A DNA stretch of 64,000 nt from NCBI RefSeq assembly GCF_009663465.1, contig NZ_QXHU01000004.1:185646-249645 (forward strand), in the 5' to 3' direction. Positions 23,657 through 32,999 of this stretch are shown piece after piece. Below the pieces are notes generated by a model, which was not told the origin of the DNA, ran no database searches, and worked only from the letters and a program-made list of their open reading frames with translations. Position 1 is the stretch's first letter, and each line of letters begins with the position of its first letter. The position numbers were made by a program, and so were the translations under genes. Source of the DNA: Riemerella anatipestifer (GTDB lineage: Bacteria > Bacteroidota > Bacteroidia > Flavobacteriales > Weeksellaceae).

Positions 23657-24175
23657 TTATATTGAGCGAGTATCGTCTTCTTGCCAATTTCCTTGGACTT
23701 TCAATACTTGTTCTATAACATCTCTCACGGCACCTTTACCTCCATAAATAGGCGAAATATAATTTGCAATAGCTTTCACTTCTGGTACTGCATTCGGTGG
23801 GCAAGTACTTAGAGCGGAAGCCTTCATCATTTCTATATCGGGTAAATCGTCTCCCATAGTTAAAATTTCCTCATCTTTTAGATTGTGTTTGATTTTGAAA
23901 TCTTCATAATCTATGATTTTTTTTGAGGATTTAGGGTAATAATCTACGATGCCTAGATAATGCAAGCGATGTTTTACCATAGGGTCGTCTCCGCCTGTAA
24001 TGATGCCTATTTTGTATCCTTTTTTTACAGCCTTTACTACCGCATAGCCATCAAGAACATTCATTGTACGGCACATACTACCGTCGGGCATTAGATAGAT
24101 ACTACCATCTGTAAAAACGCCATCTACATCAAATACGAAGGCTTTTATTTTACTTAAATTTTGTTTATAACTCAT
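23657..24175 (-). CDS. KdsC-like HAD phosphatase (KDO 8-phosphate phosphatase type)
   Basis: A 172-residue C0-type HAD phosphatase. Motif I is AFVFDVDGVFTDG, motif II IITGGDDP, the motif III lysine is around SSKKI, and motif IV is MGDDLPDIEMM. KdsC releases phosphate from KDO-8-P in lipopolysaccharide inner-core synthesis, and this protein has its length and lacks a cap domain. It overlaps the DUF2520 gene by 11 bp. The substrate could also be a related sugar phosphate. Confidence 0.85.
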   Translation of the reverse strand: MSYKQNLSKIKAFVFDVDGVFTDGSIYLMPDGSMCRTMNVLDGYAVVKAVKKGYKIGIITGGDDPMVKHRLHYLGIVDYYPKSSKKIIDYEDFKIKHNLKDEEILTMGDDLPDIEMMKASALSTCPPNAVPEVKAIANYISPIYGGKGAVRDVIEQVLKVQGNWQEDDTRSI

Positions 24176-24917
24176 ACATTTTTTTTATAGATTGATTCAT
24201 TAAATTGTATATCCCTAATTGAGTTTCATCTGTTATCAATTGCCTGTGAAGTTCTAAAACTCTAGTATCATTTCTTACCGCAGGACCTGTTTGGGCTTTC
24301 TTCGGGTCTAGGTAATAGATTTTGTCCATAGTCTCCTCTATAAGAGGTATGAAGTAATTGAACGGAATGTTTTGGTTGTCGGCTATCTCTTTTGCTCTAG
24401 CATAGAGGTGGTTTACAAAGTTGCATGCAAATACGGCGGTGAGGTGTATGTATTTTCTTTTCTCATAATCTGCCTCTTGAACTCTAGGAGAAATTCTGAG
24501 GGCTAAATTTTTCAGAATATTTAAGTCTTGTGTGTTTTCAGCTTCTATAAAAAATGGAATTTCTGTGTAATCAAGAACTTTACTTTTAGAAAAAGTCTGC
24601 AATGGATAAAAGCACCCTTTTTTGTAATTTCCTTCTAATGCATCTTTAGGCATAGAGCCAGAAGTATGTACTACCAATGCATTTTCGTTTTTAATGATTT
24701 GTGAAACTTCTGCTATAACATCATCTTTTACACATATGATGTATAAGTCGGCGTTTTGTAGAGTATTGGTAGAATAGGGAATTTTTGTGGTTTCAGACAT
24801 AAGTTTTAAAGCGTCCTCGTTCCGCCCAAATAGTTGAGAAACCTTTATGTTAGCTTCATAAAAAGCATTGTTGAGGTGAAACGCCACATTGCCAGAACCT
24901 ATAATTACTATTTCCAT
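24165..24917 (-). CDS. Rossmann-fold/DUF2520 protein (ProC-like)
   Basis: A 250-residue protein with an NAD(P)-binding start (IVIIGSGNVAFHLNNAF), a ProC/F420-like first domain and a DUF2520 C-terminal domain (KRKYIHLTAVFACNFVNHLYARA, ending in QTGPAVRNDTRVLELH). Family members are predicted oxidoreductases of unknown substrate. It forms an overlapping pair with the kdsC-like gene and diverges from the ribosomal cluster. Confidence 0.88.
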   Translation of the reverse strand: MEIVIIGSGNVAFHLNNAFYEANIKVSQLFGRNEDALKLMSETTKIPYSTNTLQNADLYIICVKDDVIAEVSQIIKNENALVVHTSGSMPKDALEGNYKKGCFYPLQTFSKSKVLDYTEIPFFIEAENTQDLNILKNLALRISPRVQEADYEKRKYIHLTAVFACNFVNHLYARAKEIADNQNIPFNYFIPLIEETMDKIYYLDPKKAQTGPAVRNDTRVLELHRQLITDETQLGIYNLMNQSIKKMYEL

Positions 24918-24921
24918 TCAA

Positions 24922-24929
24922 CAAATATA
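24922..24929 (-). promoter_or_regulatory. -7 box for the DUF2520/kdsC-like operon
   Basis: The minus strand reads TATATTTG, ending 4 bp before the ATG. This would make the mRNA leaderless. Confidence 0.55.
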
Positions 24930-25103
24930 AGGATTTCTAAAAACATTATAAAAGGAGAGATTCAGTAATTAAATTACACATCAGAATGAATGATTTTTTG
25001 AGCTTGAAGAAGGTTTTTTGCGATGAGGTAAATCTTTTATAATAAATAAATTAAGGTTGGGGTAAAAATTTAACTTATTGTTTGTCAGTAAAAAAAATCT
25101 TTG
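24930..25103. other. Divergent intergenic part upstream of the ribosomal cluster
   Basis: Nothing coding is seen between the DUF2520 promoter and the rplC promoter. The stretch is A/T-rich and holds the -33 TTG of the ribosomal promoter at 25082-25084. Confidence 0.6.
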
Positions 25104-25111
25104 TATATTTG
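25104..25111 (+). promoter_or_regulatory. Main promoter of the ribosomal protein cluster
   Basis: TATATTTG with TTG at 25082-25084, 19 bp upstream: the full Bacteroidota consensus. It lies 108 bp before rplC, leaving a leader of about 100 nt. Confidence 0.75.
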
Positions 25112-25112
25112 C

Positions 25113-25166
25113 ACACTCAATTTTTGGGAAAAGTATGTCTTTTTCTCATTGGTAAATATTGAGTGT
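25113..25166 (+). promoter_or_regulatory. Structured leader at the start of the rplC transcript
   Basis: ACACTCAAT (25113-25121) pairs perfectly with ATTGAGTGT (25158-25166). Between them GGGAAAAG and the T-rich CTTTTTCTC can form an inner stem. The transcript is expected to start within the first arm, so the helix would close its very 5' end. It could stabilise the mRNA or bind a ribosomal protein such as L3 or L4; no known element is recognised. Confidence 0.5.
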
Positions 25167-25219
25167 TTGATTTAAGTAATTGAAATTTAAATAAATAATA
25201 ATAATTTTAATTTTTAATA

Positions 25220-25843
25220 ATGTCAGGTATTATTGGAAAAAAAATCGGAATGACTTCATTGTTTGACGAGTCTGGGAAAAATATTCCTTGTACTGTTATT
25301 CAAGCGGGTCCATGTTCGGTTTTACAGGTCAGAACCGTAGAAAAAGATGGCTATGTAGGCTATCAGTTAGGTTTCGATGACAAGAGTGAGAAGAATGTCG
25401 GTAAGGCATTAGCTGGTCATTTTAAAAAGGCTGGTTCTACTCCTAAGGCAAAATTACACGAATTCCACCATGGGTTCGATAATTTGCAAGTGGGAGATGA
25501 GGTAACTGTTAAGTTGTTTGCGGAAGGGGAGTATGTAGATGTTACAGGTACTTCTAAAGGTAAAGGATTCCAAGGGGTAGTTAAAAGACATGGTTTCGGC
25601 GGTGTAATGCAGGCTACTCACGGGCAGCACAACAGATTGAGAGCTCCAGGTTCTATTGGTGCGGGTTCAGACCCATCAAGAGTATTCAAGGGCTTAAGAA
25701 TGGCTGGTAGAATGGGAGGTAAGCAGGTGACTGTTCAGAACCTTCAGGTGTTAAAAGTAGATGAAGAACAAAATCTTTTAGTGGTAAAAGGTGCTGTTCC
25801 GGGAGCTAAAAATTCTTATGTAATTATCAGAAGATGGAACTAG
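25220..25843 (+). CDS. rplC: 50S ribosomal protein L3
   Basis: Early-assembly 50S protein near the peptidyl-transferase centre, 207 residues. It starts [20 protein letters not shown] and carries the central loop motif [19 protein letters not shown] and [15 protein letters not shown], with the methylated-Gln region present. It is the first gene of the cluster here; rpsJ, which usually precedes it, is absent. It overlaps rplD by 10 bp. Confidence 0.98.
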   Translation: MSGIIGKKIGMTSLFDESGKNIPCTVIQAGPCSVLQVRTVEKDGYVGYQLGFDDKSEKNVGKALAGHFKKAGSTPKAKLHEFHHGFDNLQVGDEVTVKLFAEGEYVDVTGTSKGKGFQGVVKRHGFGGVMQATHGQHNRLRAPGSIGAGSDPSRVFKGLRMAGRMGGKQVTVQNLQVLKVDEEQNLLVVKGAVPGAKNSYVIIRRWN

Positions 25844-26463
25844 TAGTATTAAATATTCAAGGGAAAGAAACCGGAAGAAAAGTGTCTTTAGATGAGGCTA
25901 TCTTCGGAATAGAGCCAAATCAGCACGCGGTTTACTTAGAGATAAAGCAGTATCTTGCTGCACAGCGTCAAGGAACTCATAAGGCTAAGGAAAGAAGCGA
26001 AATTACAGCTTCTACTAAAAAGCTTAAGAAGCAAAAAGGTTCTGGTTCTGCTAGATACGGGGATATCAAGTCTCCAGTATTCAAAGGTGGAGGTAGAGTT
26101 TTTGGTCCTAAGCCAAGAGATTATAGATTTAAGTTAAATAAAGCACTTAAGAGATTGGCTAAAAAATCTGTTCTTTCTCAAAAAATGAGAGATAACAGTG
26201 TTAAAGTATTAGAAGATTTTTCTTTTGAAACTCCTAAAACTAAAGAGTTTATCAGTGTGGTAAATGCATTAGGATTAGAAGGTAAGAAGTCTTTATTTGT
26301 ACTAGGAGAGGCTAACAAGAATGTGTACTTGTCTTCAAGAAATTTACCTAAGGCTAAAGTAATGAATTTCAATGAAATTTCTTCTTATGACTTAGTAAAT
26401 GCAGGAGAAGTAATATTCTTAGAAGGTGCAGTAGAAAAGTTTCAAGAAAATTTAAGAAAATAA
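25834..26463 (+). CDS. rplD: 50S ribosomal protein L4
   Basis: A 209-residue protein lining the exit tunnel. The extended tunnel loop is visible as [33 protein letters not shown]. In other bacteria L4 represses its own operon. The start lies inside rplC, which couples their translation. Confidence 0.97.
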   Translation: MELVVLNIQGKETGRKVSLDEAIFGIEPNQHAVYLEIKQYLAAQRQGTHKAKERSEITASTKKLKKQKGSGSARYGDIKSPVFKGGGRVFGPKPRDYRFKLNKALKRLAKKSVLSQKMRDNSVKVLEDFSFETPKTKEFISVVNALGLEGKKSLFVLGEANKNVYLSSRNLPKAKVMNFNEISSYDLVNAGEVIFLEGAVEKFQENLRK

Positions 26464-26466
26464 ATC

Positions 26467-26757
26467 ATGTCAGTAATCATAAAACCAATTATTTCAGAAA
26501 AGGCTTCTAATTTGTCTGATTTGAGAGGCGTTTACAGTTTCTTAGTAGATACTAAAGCGAATAAAATCCAAATCAAACAAGCTGTAGAGAAGGCTTATAG
26601 TGTAAAGGTAGCAGATGTAAGAACAATGATTTATGCTCCTAAAGTTTCTGCTAAGTACACTAAAAAAGGACTTCAAGTTGGGAAAACCAACAAATTGAAA
26701 AAAGCAATGGTTCAGCTTGTAGAAGGTGAATTTATTGATGTGTTTGCAACTAATTAA
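26467..26757 (+). CDS. rplW: 50S ribosomal protein L23
   Basis: A 96-residue protein at the tunnel exit, the docking site for trigger factor and SRP. It starts VIIKPIISEKASNLSDLRG and has the KIQIKQAVEKAYSVKVADVRTM core. Three bases separate it from rplD. Confidence 0.97.
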   Translation: MSVIIKPIISEKASNLSDLRGVYSFLVDTKANKIQIKQAVEKAYSVKVADVRTMIYAPKVSAKYTKKGLQVGKTNKLKKAMVQLVEGEFIDVFATN

Positions 26758-26776
26758 TAATTTATAAATAATAGTA

Positions 26777-27598
26777 ATGTCTGTTAGAAAATTAAAACCT
26801 ATCACCCCAGGACAGAGATTCAGAATTGTAAACAATTTTGAAGAGATTACTACCAACAAACCTGAGAAAAGCCTTACTGTAGGTCTTTCAAAGAAAGGCG
26901 GTCGTAACAATACTGGTAAGATGACCATGCGTTACACTGGAGGTGGACACAAAAGAAAATACAGAATTATTGACTTCAAAAGAAACAAATTTGATGTTAA
27001 GGCAACTGTAAAAACTGTGGAATACGATCCAAACAGAACTGCGTTCATCGCTTTGTTAGAGTATGCTGATGGAGAAAAGAGATACATGATTGCTCCTAAC
27101 GGTATCAAAGTAGGGCAAACTGTAGTTTCTGGACAAACAGCTACACCTGATGTAGGTAATGCAATGAAATTAAAAGATATTCCTCTAGGTACAGTAATCT
27201 CTTGTATAGAGCTTAGACCTGGACAAGGGGCTATCTTAGCAAGAAGTGCAGGTTCTTCTGCACAGCTTACTTCTAGAGATGGTAAGTTTGCTATCGTTAA
27301 ATTGCCTTCAGGAGAATCTAGAATGATTCTAGTAGAATGTATGGCTATGATTGGTTCTGTGTCTAACTCAGACCACCAGCTTACAGTATCTGGTAAAGCA
27401 GGTAGAAGCAGATGGTTAGGTAGAAGACCAAGAACTAGAGCTGTAGCAATGAACCCAGTAGATCACCCAATGGGTGGTGGTGAAGGTAGATCTTCAGGAG
27501 GTCACCCTAGATCTAGAAACGGTAAACCAGCTAAAGGTTACAAGACTAGAAAGAAAAATAAAGTGTCTAACCGTTACATCGTATCCAAAAGAAAATAA
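26777..27598 (+). CDS. rplB: 50S ribosomal protein L2
   Basis: A 273-residue protein needed for subunit joining and peptidyl transfer. It has the [13 protein letters not shown] start, [21 protein letters not shown], and the C-terminal [20 protein letters not shown] block with the essential His. Length and motifs are standard. Confidence 0.98.
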   Translation: MSVRKLKPITPGQRFRIVNNFEEITTNKPEKSLTVGLSKKGGRNNTGKMTMRYTGGGHKRKYRIIDFKRNKFDVKATVKTVEYDPNRTAFIALLEYADGEKRYMIAPNGIKVGQTVVSGQTATPDVGNAMKLKDIPLGTVISCIELRPGQGAILARSAGSSAQLTSRDGKFAIVKLPSGESRMILVECMAMIGSVSNSDHQLTVSGKAGRSRWLGRRPRTRAVAMNPVDHPMGGGEGRSSGGHPRSRNGKPAKGYKTRKKNKVSNRYIVSKRK

Positions 27599-27600
27599 TT

Positions 27601-27879
27601 ATGGCAAGATCACTTAAAAAAGGACCTTTCATTCACCATTCATTAGAGAAGAAGGTTCAAGCGAATATAGAATCAGGAAAGAAAACGGTAATTAAAACAT
27701 GGTCTAGAGCATCTATGATTTCTCCAGACATGGTAGGTCAAACTATAGCAGTACATAATGGTAAGTCTTTCATACCTGTTTATGTAACTGAAAATATGGT
27801 AGGACATAAGTTAGGTGAATTTTCTCCAACGAGATCTTTTAGAGGTCACTCAGGTAATAAAAATAAAGGTAGCAGATAA
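27601..27879 (+). CDS. rpsS: 30S ribosomal protein S19
   Basis: A 92-residue protein of the 30S head. It starts [19 protein letters not shown] and has [21 protein letters not shown], the canonical S19 core. Two bases separate it from rplB. Confidence 0.98.
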   Translation: MARSLKKGPFIHHSLEKKVQANIESGKKTVIKTWSRASMISPDMVGQTIAVHNGKSFIPVYVTENMVGHKLGEFSPTRSFRGHSGNKNKGSR

Positions 27880-27884
27880 TCATT

Positions 27885-28289
27885 ATGGGAAAAAGAAAAC
27901 AAGATAGTGCGATAGCACGTAAAGCAGCAAATCAAGATGTGGTAAAAGCACGTCTTAATGATTGCCCTTCTTCTCCAAGAAAAATGAGACTCGTTGCTGA
28001 TATCATTAGAGGAGAAAATGTAGATAAAGCTCTATATATCCTTAGATATTCTAAAAAAGAAGCTTCTAATAAATTAGAAAAACTTCTTCTTTCTGCAATT
28101 GCTAACTGGCAAAACAAAAACGAAGGAGCTGATATAGAAGAAGCTAACCTTTTCATTAAGGAAATATATGTAGATAGTGCAAGACAATTGAAAAGATTGC
28201 GTCCTGCACCACAAGGTAGAGGTTACAGAATTAGAAAAAGATCTAACCATGTAACATTAGTATTAGGTTCAAAAACAGATAATCAATAA
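27885..28289 (+). CDS. rplV: 50S ribosomal protein L22
   Basis: A 134-residue tunnel-wall protein. The core is [22 protein letters not shown] at the start and [23 protein letters not shown] in the beta-hairpin that reaches into the tunnel and governs macrolide sensitivity. The short N-terminal extension is typical of Flavobacteriia. Confidence 0.97.
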   Translation: MGKRKQDSAIARKAANQDVVKARLNDCPSSPRKMRLVADIIRGENVDKALYILRYSKKEASNKLEKLLLSAIANWQNKNEGADIEEANLFIKEIYVDSARQLKRLRPAPQGRGYRIRKRSNHVTLVLGSKTDNQ

Positions 28290-28296
28290 TCAAGAT

Positions 28297-28992
28297 ATGG
28301 GACAGAAAACAAATCCAATTGGTAATAGACTAGGTATCATCAGAGGATGGGATTCTAACTGGTTTGGAGGAAACGATTATGGAGACAGAATCGCAGAAGA
28401 CTACAAAATCAGAAGATATCTTGAAGCAAGATTATCTAAAGGTGGTATTTCAAGAATTTATATTGATAGAACCCTTAAGTTAGTTACTGTAACTATTACT
28501 ACTGCTAGACCAGGACTTATCATCGGTAAAGGTGGTCAGGAAGTAGATAAACTAAAAGAAGAGTTAAAGAAACTTACTGGTAAAGATGTTCAAATCAATA
28601 TCTTTGAAATTAAAAGACCTGAGTTAGATGCTGTATTAGTAGCAGATAGCGTAGCTAAGCAAATTGAAAACAGAATTTCTTACAGAAGAGCTGTTAAAAT
28701 GGCTATCGCGGGAGCTATGAGAATGGGAGCAGAGGGGATTAAAATCCAAATTTCAGGAAGATTAAACGGTGCTGAAATGGCAAGAAGTGAGTCTTTCAAA
28801 GAAGGAAGAATTCCGTTATCTACTTTCAGAGCTGATATAGATTACCATATCGCAGAAGCACACACTACTTATGGTAGATTAGGTGTTAAGGTATGGATAA
28901 TGAAAGGAGAAGTATATGGTAAGAGAGAACTTTCTCCATTAGTAGGTACTCAGAAAAAATCTTCTGGTAATAAAAGAAGAGAAAGAAAATAA
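28297..28992 (+). CDS. rpsC: 30S ribosomal protein S3
   Basis: A 231-residue mRNA-entry protein. It starts [20 protein letters not shown] and has a KH domain with [18 protein letters not shown] and the C-terminal [13 protein letters not shown]. The gap after it to rplP is unusually long for the cluster (110 bp) and holds short repeats. Confidence 0.98.
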   Translation: MGQKTNPIGNRLGIIRGWDSNWFGGNDYGDRIAEDYKIRRYLEARLSKGGISRIYIDRTLKLVTVTITTARPGLIIGKGGQEVDKLKEELKKLTGKDVQINIFEIKRPELDAVLVADSVAKQIENRISYRRAVKMAIAGAMRMGAEGIKIQISGRLNGAEMARSESFKEGRIPLSTFRADIDYHIAEAHTTYGRLGVKVWIMKGEVYGKRELSPLVGTQKKSSGNKRRERK

Positions 28993-28999
28993 TTTAATT

Positions 29000-29095
29000 A
29001 GAGTTAGAAGATAGAAATTAGAAATTAGATCTTCCGTTACAAGAGCTGAATTTAATTTTTTTCAATCTAACATCTAACATCTAACATCTAATATA
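29000..29095 (+). repeat. 7-bp repeats and imperfect hairpin between rpsC and rplP
   Basis: Four tandem ATCTAAC-type units lie at 29065-29091. The stretch 28998-29027 has TTAGA-type complements (TTAGAGTTAGAAGATAGA), so the two sides can pair as a long imperfect hairpin. It looks like an inserted simple-repeat element and is not known as a regulatory signal. Confidence 0.65.
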
Positions 29096-29102
29096 TAAAA
29101 TT

Positions 29103-29528
29103 ATGTTACAACCAAGAAGAACCAAATTCCGTAAGGTTCATAAAATGAAAATGAAAGGCAATGCCAACAGAGGACATAGGCTTGCTTACGGAACATTCGG
29201 TATTAAAGCTACAGAAGGTGCTTGGATTACTGCAAGACAAATAGAGGCAGCTCGTATCGCTGCAACTAGATATATGAAGAGAGAAGGACAGCTGTGGATT
29301 AAAATATTCCCAGATAAGCCAGTTACTAAAAAACCTGCAGAGGTGCGTATGGGTAAAGGTAAAGGTGCTGTAGAATATTGGGTAGCTGTAGTGAAGCCAG
29401 GTAAAATTATGTTTGAAGTAGGAGGTGTTCCTTACGAAGTAGCTAAGGAGGCTTTAAGACTTGCAGCTCAGAAACTTCCTGTAGTTACTAAGTTTGTAGT
29501 AGCAAACGATTTTGTTAAACCTCAATAA
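29103..29528 (+). CDS. rplP: 50S ribosomal protein L16
   Basis: A 141-residue protein near the A site. It starts [20 protein letters not shown] and contains [20 protein letters not shown] and [19 protein letters not shown]. It follows a repeat-filled gap, so its translation may be less tightly coupled than that of its neighbours. Confidence 0.98.
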   Translation: MLQPRRTKFRKVHKMKMKGNANRGHRLAYGTFGIKATEGAWITARQIEAARIAATRYMKREGQLWIKIFPDKPVTKKPAEVRMGKGKGAVEYWVAVVKPGKIMFEVGGVPYEVAKEALRLAAQKLPVVTKFVVANDFVKPQ

Positions 29529-29539
29529 ATCTTTTAGAA

Positions 29540-29725
29540 ATGAAAAAAGCTGAAATTAAAAATCTAAGCGTAGAGGATTTAAAAAATAAATTGGTAGAAG
29601 TGAAAGCTACTTACGGGAAACTTAAATTAGCTCACAGAATTAGCCCAATTGAAAATCCTATCCAAATCAGAGATTTGAGGAAAACTATCGCAAGACTTGA
29701 AACTGAACTAACTAACAAACAATAA
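29540..29725 (+). CDS. rpmC: 50S ribosomal protein L29
   Basis: A 61-residue helical-hairpin protein at the tunnel exit. MKKAEIKNLSVEDLKNKL and the C-terminal NPIQIRDLRKTIARLETEL are standard. Confidence 0.96.
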   Translation: MKKAEIKNLSVEDLKNKLVEVKATYGKLKLAHRISPIENPIQIRDLRKTIARLETELTNKQ

Positions 29726-29740
29726 GAATTTCATTTTATT

Positions 29741-29995
29741 ATGGAAAGAAATTTAAGAAAAGAAAGAATCGGAGTAGTTTCGAGCAATAAAATGGAAAAG
29801 ACCATTGTTGTTAGTGAGACTATGAAAATGAAGCACCCAATGTACGGTAAGTTCGTTTTGAAAACGAAAAAATATACCGCACACGATGAAAACAACGAGT
29901 GTAACGAAGGCGATACTGTTCTTATCCAAGAAACAAGACCTTTGAGCAAAAATAAAAGATGGAGATTAGTAAGAATCATAGAAAGAGCTAAGTAA
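29741..29995 (+). CDS. rpsQ: 30S ribosomal protein S17
   Basis: An 84-residue OB-fold protein binding 16S helices 7 and 11. It has [19 protein letters not shown] and the [21 protein letters not shown] core, then [13 protein letters not shown]. Its last base is the first base of the rplN ATG. Confidence 0.97.
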   Translation: MERNLRKERIGVVSSNKMEKTIVVSETMKMKHPMYGKFVLKTKKYTAHDENNECNEGDTVLIQETRPLSKNKRWRLVRIIERAK

Positions 29996-30363
29996 TGTTA
30001 CAAACAGAATCAAGATTAAAAGTAGCTGATAATACTGGTGCTAAAGAAGTATTAGTAATCAGAGTTTTGGGAGGTACCAAAAGAAGATATGCATCTGTGG
30101 GTGATAAAATCGTAGTGACTATCAAAGATTCTACTCCTACAGGAAATGCTAAAAAAGGACAAGTATCTAAAGCAGTAGTAGTGAGAACTAAAAAAGCAGT
30201 TAGAAGAAAAGATGGATCTTACATCTCTTTTGATGATAATGCTTGCGTTCTTTTAAATGCTGCTGGAGAGATGAGAGGAACTCGTGTTTTCGGACCAGTT
30301 GCTCGTGAATTAAGAGATAAGGAATATATGAAGATTATTTCATTAGCTCCTGAAGTACTTTAA
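29995..30363 (+). CDS. rplN: 50S ribosomal protein L14
   Basis: A 122-residue subunit-interface protein. [20 protein letters not shown] and the C-terminal [20 protein letters not shown] are canonical. It starts at the final base of the rpsQ stop. Confidence 0.98.
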   Translation: MLQTESRLKVADNTGAKEVLVIRVLGGTKRRYASVGDKIVVTIKDSTPTGNAKKGQVSKAVVVRTKKAVRRKDGSYISFDDNACVLLNAAGEMRGTRVFGPVARELRDKEYMKIISLAPEVL

Positions 30364-30382
30364 TTTTAAAAATTTTAAAACA

Positions 30383-30703
30383 ATGACAAAAGTTAAAATT
30401 AAAAGAGGTGATAATGTTATCGTTACCACTGGAAAAAATAAAGGAAGCAAAGGAGAAGTTCTTGAGGTAATCAGAAAAGAAGGTAAAGATCCTAGAGTGC
30501 TAGTAGCAGGTGTAAATATTGTTAAAAAACATACTAAACCTTCAGCTGCAAACCCTCAAGGTGGTATCGTAGAGAAAGAAGCTTCTCTCCATATATCTAA
30601 TGTAGCTTTGATGGATGAAAACGGAAAAGCTACTAGAGTGGGATATAAAATGGAAGGAGATAAGAAAGTAAGAGTAGCTAAAACTACTGGTAAAACTTTA
30701 TAA
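30383..30703 (+). CDS. rplX: 50S ribosomal protein L24
   Basis: A 106-residue assembly-initiator protein. The KOW motif is visible in IKRGDNVIVTTGKNKGSKGEV, followed by VNIVKKHTKPSAANPQGGIV. Length is normal. Confidence 0.97.
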   Translation: MTKVKIKRGDNVIVTTGKNKGSKGEVLEVIRKEGKDPRVLVAGVNIVKKHTKPSAANPQGGIVEKEASLHISNVALMDENGKATRVGYKMEGDKKVRVAKTTGKTL

Positions 30704-30712
30704 TAAAGAACG

Positions 30713-31264
30713 ATGGAATATATAGCAAGACCTAAAAAATTATATAAAGAGAAAATTGTTCCTGCAATGATGGAAGAGTTTGGGTATAAGTCTGTAATGC
30801 AAGTACCTAAATTAGAGAAAATCGTTGTATCCCAAGGTTTAGGAGCTGCTACTGCGGATAAAAAAATCGTAGATTATGCAGTGGAAGAATTAACGGCAAT
30901 TACCGGACAAAAAGCTGTAGGTACTCTTTCTAAGAAAGATGAAGCTTCTTTCAAACTAAGAAAAGGTATGCCTATTGGTGCAAAGGTAACGCTAAGAGCA
31001 GATAAAATGTACGAGTTTTTAGATAGACTTACATCTTCTGCTCTACCTAGAATTAGAGATTTTAACGGAATCAAAGCTGATGGTTTTGACGGTAGAGGGA
31101 ACTATAACTTAGGTATTACTGAGCAAATTATCTTCCCTGAGATTGTTATTGATAAAGTGAAAAAAATCCAAGGTATGGATATCACTTTCGTAACAAGTGC
31201 TAGAACAGATAAAGAGGCTAAAGCCTTATTAACTCATTTCGGTTTACCATTTAAAAAGAACTAA
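30713..31264 (+). CDS. rplE: 50S ribosomal protein L5
   Basis: A 183-residue 5S rRNA-binding protein. It shows [28 protein letters not shown] and the [20 protein letters not shown] block. Length and order are standard. Confidence 0.98.
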   Translation: MEYIARPKKLYKEKIVPAMMEEFGYKSVMQVPKLEKIVVSQGLGAATADKKIVDYAVEELTAITGQKAVGTLSKKDEASFKLRKGMPIGAKVTLRADKMYEFLDRLTSSALPRIRDFNGIKADGFDGRGNYNLGITEQIIFPEIVIDKVKKIQGMDITFVTSARTDKEAKALLTHFGLPFKKN

Positions 31265-31269
31265 GAAGA

Positions 31270-31539
31270 ATGGCTAAAGAATCAATGAAAGCGCGTGAGC
31301 GCAAAAGAGAAGCACTAGTTGCTAAATATGCTGCTAAAAGAAAAGCTCTAAAAGAAGCTGGAGATTATGAAGCATTACAAAAATTACCTAAAAATGCTTC
31401 GCCAGTAAGATTACACAACCGTTGCAAGCTTACAGGAAGACCTAGAGGATACATGAGAACTTTCGGTATCTCTAGAGTAACTTTTAGAGAAATGGCTAAC
31501 CAAGGTTTAATACCTGGAGTTAAAAAAGCAAGTTGGTAA
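31270..31539 (+). CDS. rpsN: 30S ribosomal protein S14 (zinc-free type)
   Basis: An 89-residue S14 of the long form without the CxxC pairs: [20 protein letters not shown], then [20 protein letters not shown] and [18 protein letters not shown]. Its downstream gap to rpsH is 120 bp and structured. Confidence 0.97.
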   Translation: MAKESMKARERKREALVAKYAAKRKALKEAGDYEALQKLPKNASPVRLHNRCKLTGRPRGYMRTFGISRVTFREMANQGLIPGVKKASW

Positions 31540-31557
31540 TAATTTTTAACAAATCAA

Positions 31558-31631
31558 GATAATTAAGTTTGAGGGCTTTGAAGATATTTAGCTTTTGCCT
31601 TTAACTTTAAAGCCTTCAAATACTGATTATC
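31558..31631 (+). promoter_or_regulatory. Structured RNA element between rpsN and rpsH
   Basis: Two nested stems share one axis: GATAAT (31558-31563) with ATTATC (31626-31631), and inside it TTTGAGGGCTTT (31568-31579) with AAAGCCTTCAAA (31609-31620), which pairs over 12 positions with one G-U. The loop is about 29 nt. It lies directly before rpsH, whose product S8 controls the spc operon in E. coli by binding an mRNA hairpin. An autoregulatory role is inference. Confidence 0.55.
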
Positions 31632-31659
31632 ATAAACCAATAATTTTAAAAAACGAAAA

Positions 31660-32058
31660 ATGGTAACAGATCCAATTTCAGATTTCCTAACTAGAGTAAG
31701 GAACGCACAAAGCGCAGGCCACAAAGTGGTGGAAATTCCTGCATCGAAAATCAAAAAGGAGATTACTAAAATCTTATTTGATCAAGGTTATATCTTGAAC
31801 TACAAGTTTGAAGACAATGCAGTTCAAGGAACTATTAAAATCGCTTTAAAGTACGATAAACAAACTGGTAAACCAGCAATTAAGTCTATCCAAAGAGCTT
31901 CTAGACCTGGTTTAAGACAGTACAAAGGTTCTGCAGAACTTCCAAGAGTACTTAATGGCTTAGGTGTAGCTATTATATCTACTTCTAAAGGAGTAATGAC
32001 TGACAAAAAAGCGAGATTAGAGAAAGTAGGTGGAGAGGTAATCTGCTATGTATATTAA
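31660..32058 (+). CDS. rpsH: 30S ribosomal protein S8
   Basis: A 132-residue primary 16S-binding protein. TDPISDFLTRVRNAQSAGHK and the C-terminal GVAIISTSKGVMTDKKARLEKVGGEVICYVY are canonical. It follows a structured 120-bp gap that could be its own control element. Confidence 0.98.
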   Translation: MVTDPISDFLTRVRNAQSAGHKVVEIPASKIKKEITKILFDQGYILNYKFEDNAVQGTIKIALKYDKQTGKPAIKSIQRASRPGLRQYKGSAELPRVLNGLGVAIISTSKGVMTDKKARLEKVGGEVICYVY

Positions 32059-32075
32059 TTTTTAATAAAAGGAAA

Positions 32076-32621
32076 ATGTCAAGAATTGGTAAAGCAATTA
32101 TAACAATTCCTTCTGGAGTTACTGTCACTGAGAAAGACGGTGTGGTAACTGTAAAAGGTCCTAAAGGAGAACTTACTCAGGAACTTACAGGAGGTATTAC
32201 TATAGAACAAAATGACGGTGTACTTACAGTAAACAGACCGTCTGAGTCTAAACAACATAGAGCTCTACACGGGCTTTATAGAGCGTTAATCAACAACATG
32301 GTAGTCGGAACTTCTGAAGGTTTTACTAAGAAGTTAGAGCTTGTGGGAGTTGGTTATAGAGCATCTAATCAAGGACAAAGATTAGAATTAGCTCTTGGTT
32401 TCTCTCATGGTATAGTACTAGAGCTTCCTTCTGAAGTTCAGGTAGAGACTGTAACAGAAAAAGGTAAGAACCCTATCATTACTTTATCATCTTATGATAA
32501 GCAATTATTGGGTATGGTAGCTGCAAAAATTAGATCTTTCAGAAAACCTGAGCCATACAAAGGTAAAGGGGTTAGATTTGTAGGAGAACAAATTAGAAGA
32601 AAGGCTGGTAAATCTGCTTAA
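32076..32621 (+). CDS. rplF: 50S ribosomal protein L6
   Basis: A 181-residue protein near the sarcin-ricin loop. It has [37 protein letters not shown] and the C-terminal [21 protein letters not shown]. Confidence 0.98.
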   Translation: MSRIGKAIITIPSGVTVTEKDGVVTVKGPKGELTQELTGGITIEQNDGVLTVNRPSESKQHRALHGLYRALINNMVVGTSEGFTKKLELVGVGYRASNQGQRLELALGFSHGIVLELPSEVQVETVTEKGKNPIITLSSYDKQLLGMVAAKIRSFRKPEPYKGKGVRFVGEQIRRKAGKSA

Positions 32622-32632
32622 AATTTAAGAAA

Positions 32633-32986
32633 ATGGCACTAAGTAAAGAACAGAAAAGATTAAGAATAAAGAGAAGAGTTAGAGGAAAAGTTTCCGGAAC
32701 TCAAGCAGCACCAAGATTATCTGTATTCAAAAGTAATAAAGAAATCTATGCTCAGCTTATTGATGATAAAGAAGGTAAAACTTTAGTACAAGCTTCTTCA
32801 AGAGAGAAAGGTTTTGATGCTAAAGGAACAAAAGTAGAAATTTCAACGGCTGTTGGTAAAGCTATCGCTCAGAAAGCTATTGCTGCAGGGTATGAGAAAG
32901 TAGTATTTGATAGAAATGGTTTTGTGTATCACGGTAGAGTAAAAGCTCTTGCTGATGGTGCTAGAGAAGGAGGTTTGAAATTTTAA
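32633..32986 (+). CDS. rplR: 50S ribosomal protein L18
   Basis: A 117-residue 5S rRNA-binding protein. It shows [35 protein letters not shown] and the C-terminal [26 protein letters not shown]. Confidence 0.98.
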   Translation: MALSKEQKRLRIKRRVRGKVSGTQAAPRLSVFKSNKEIYAQLIDDKEGKTLVQASSREKGFDAKGTKVEISTAVGKAIAQKAIAAGYEKVVFDRNGFVYHGRVKALADGAREGGLKF

Positions 32987-32999
32987 AAGTTAAAAAATT

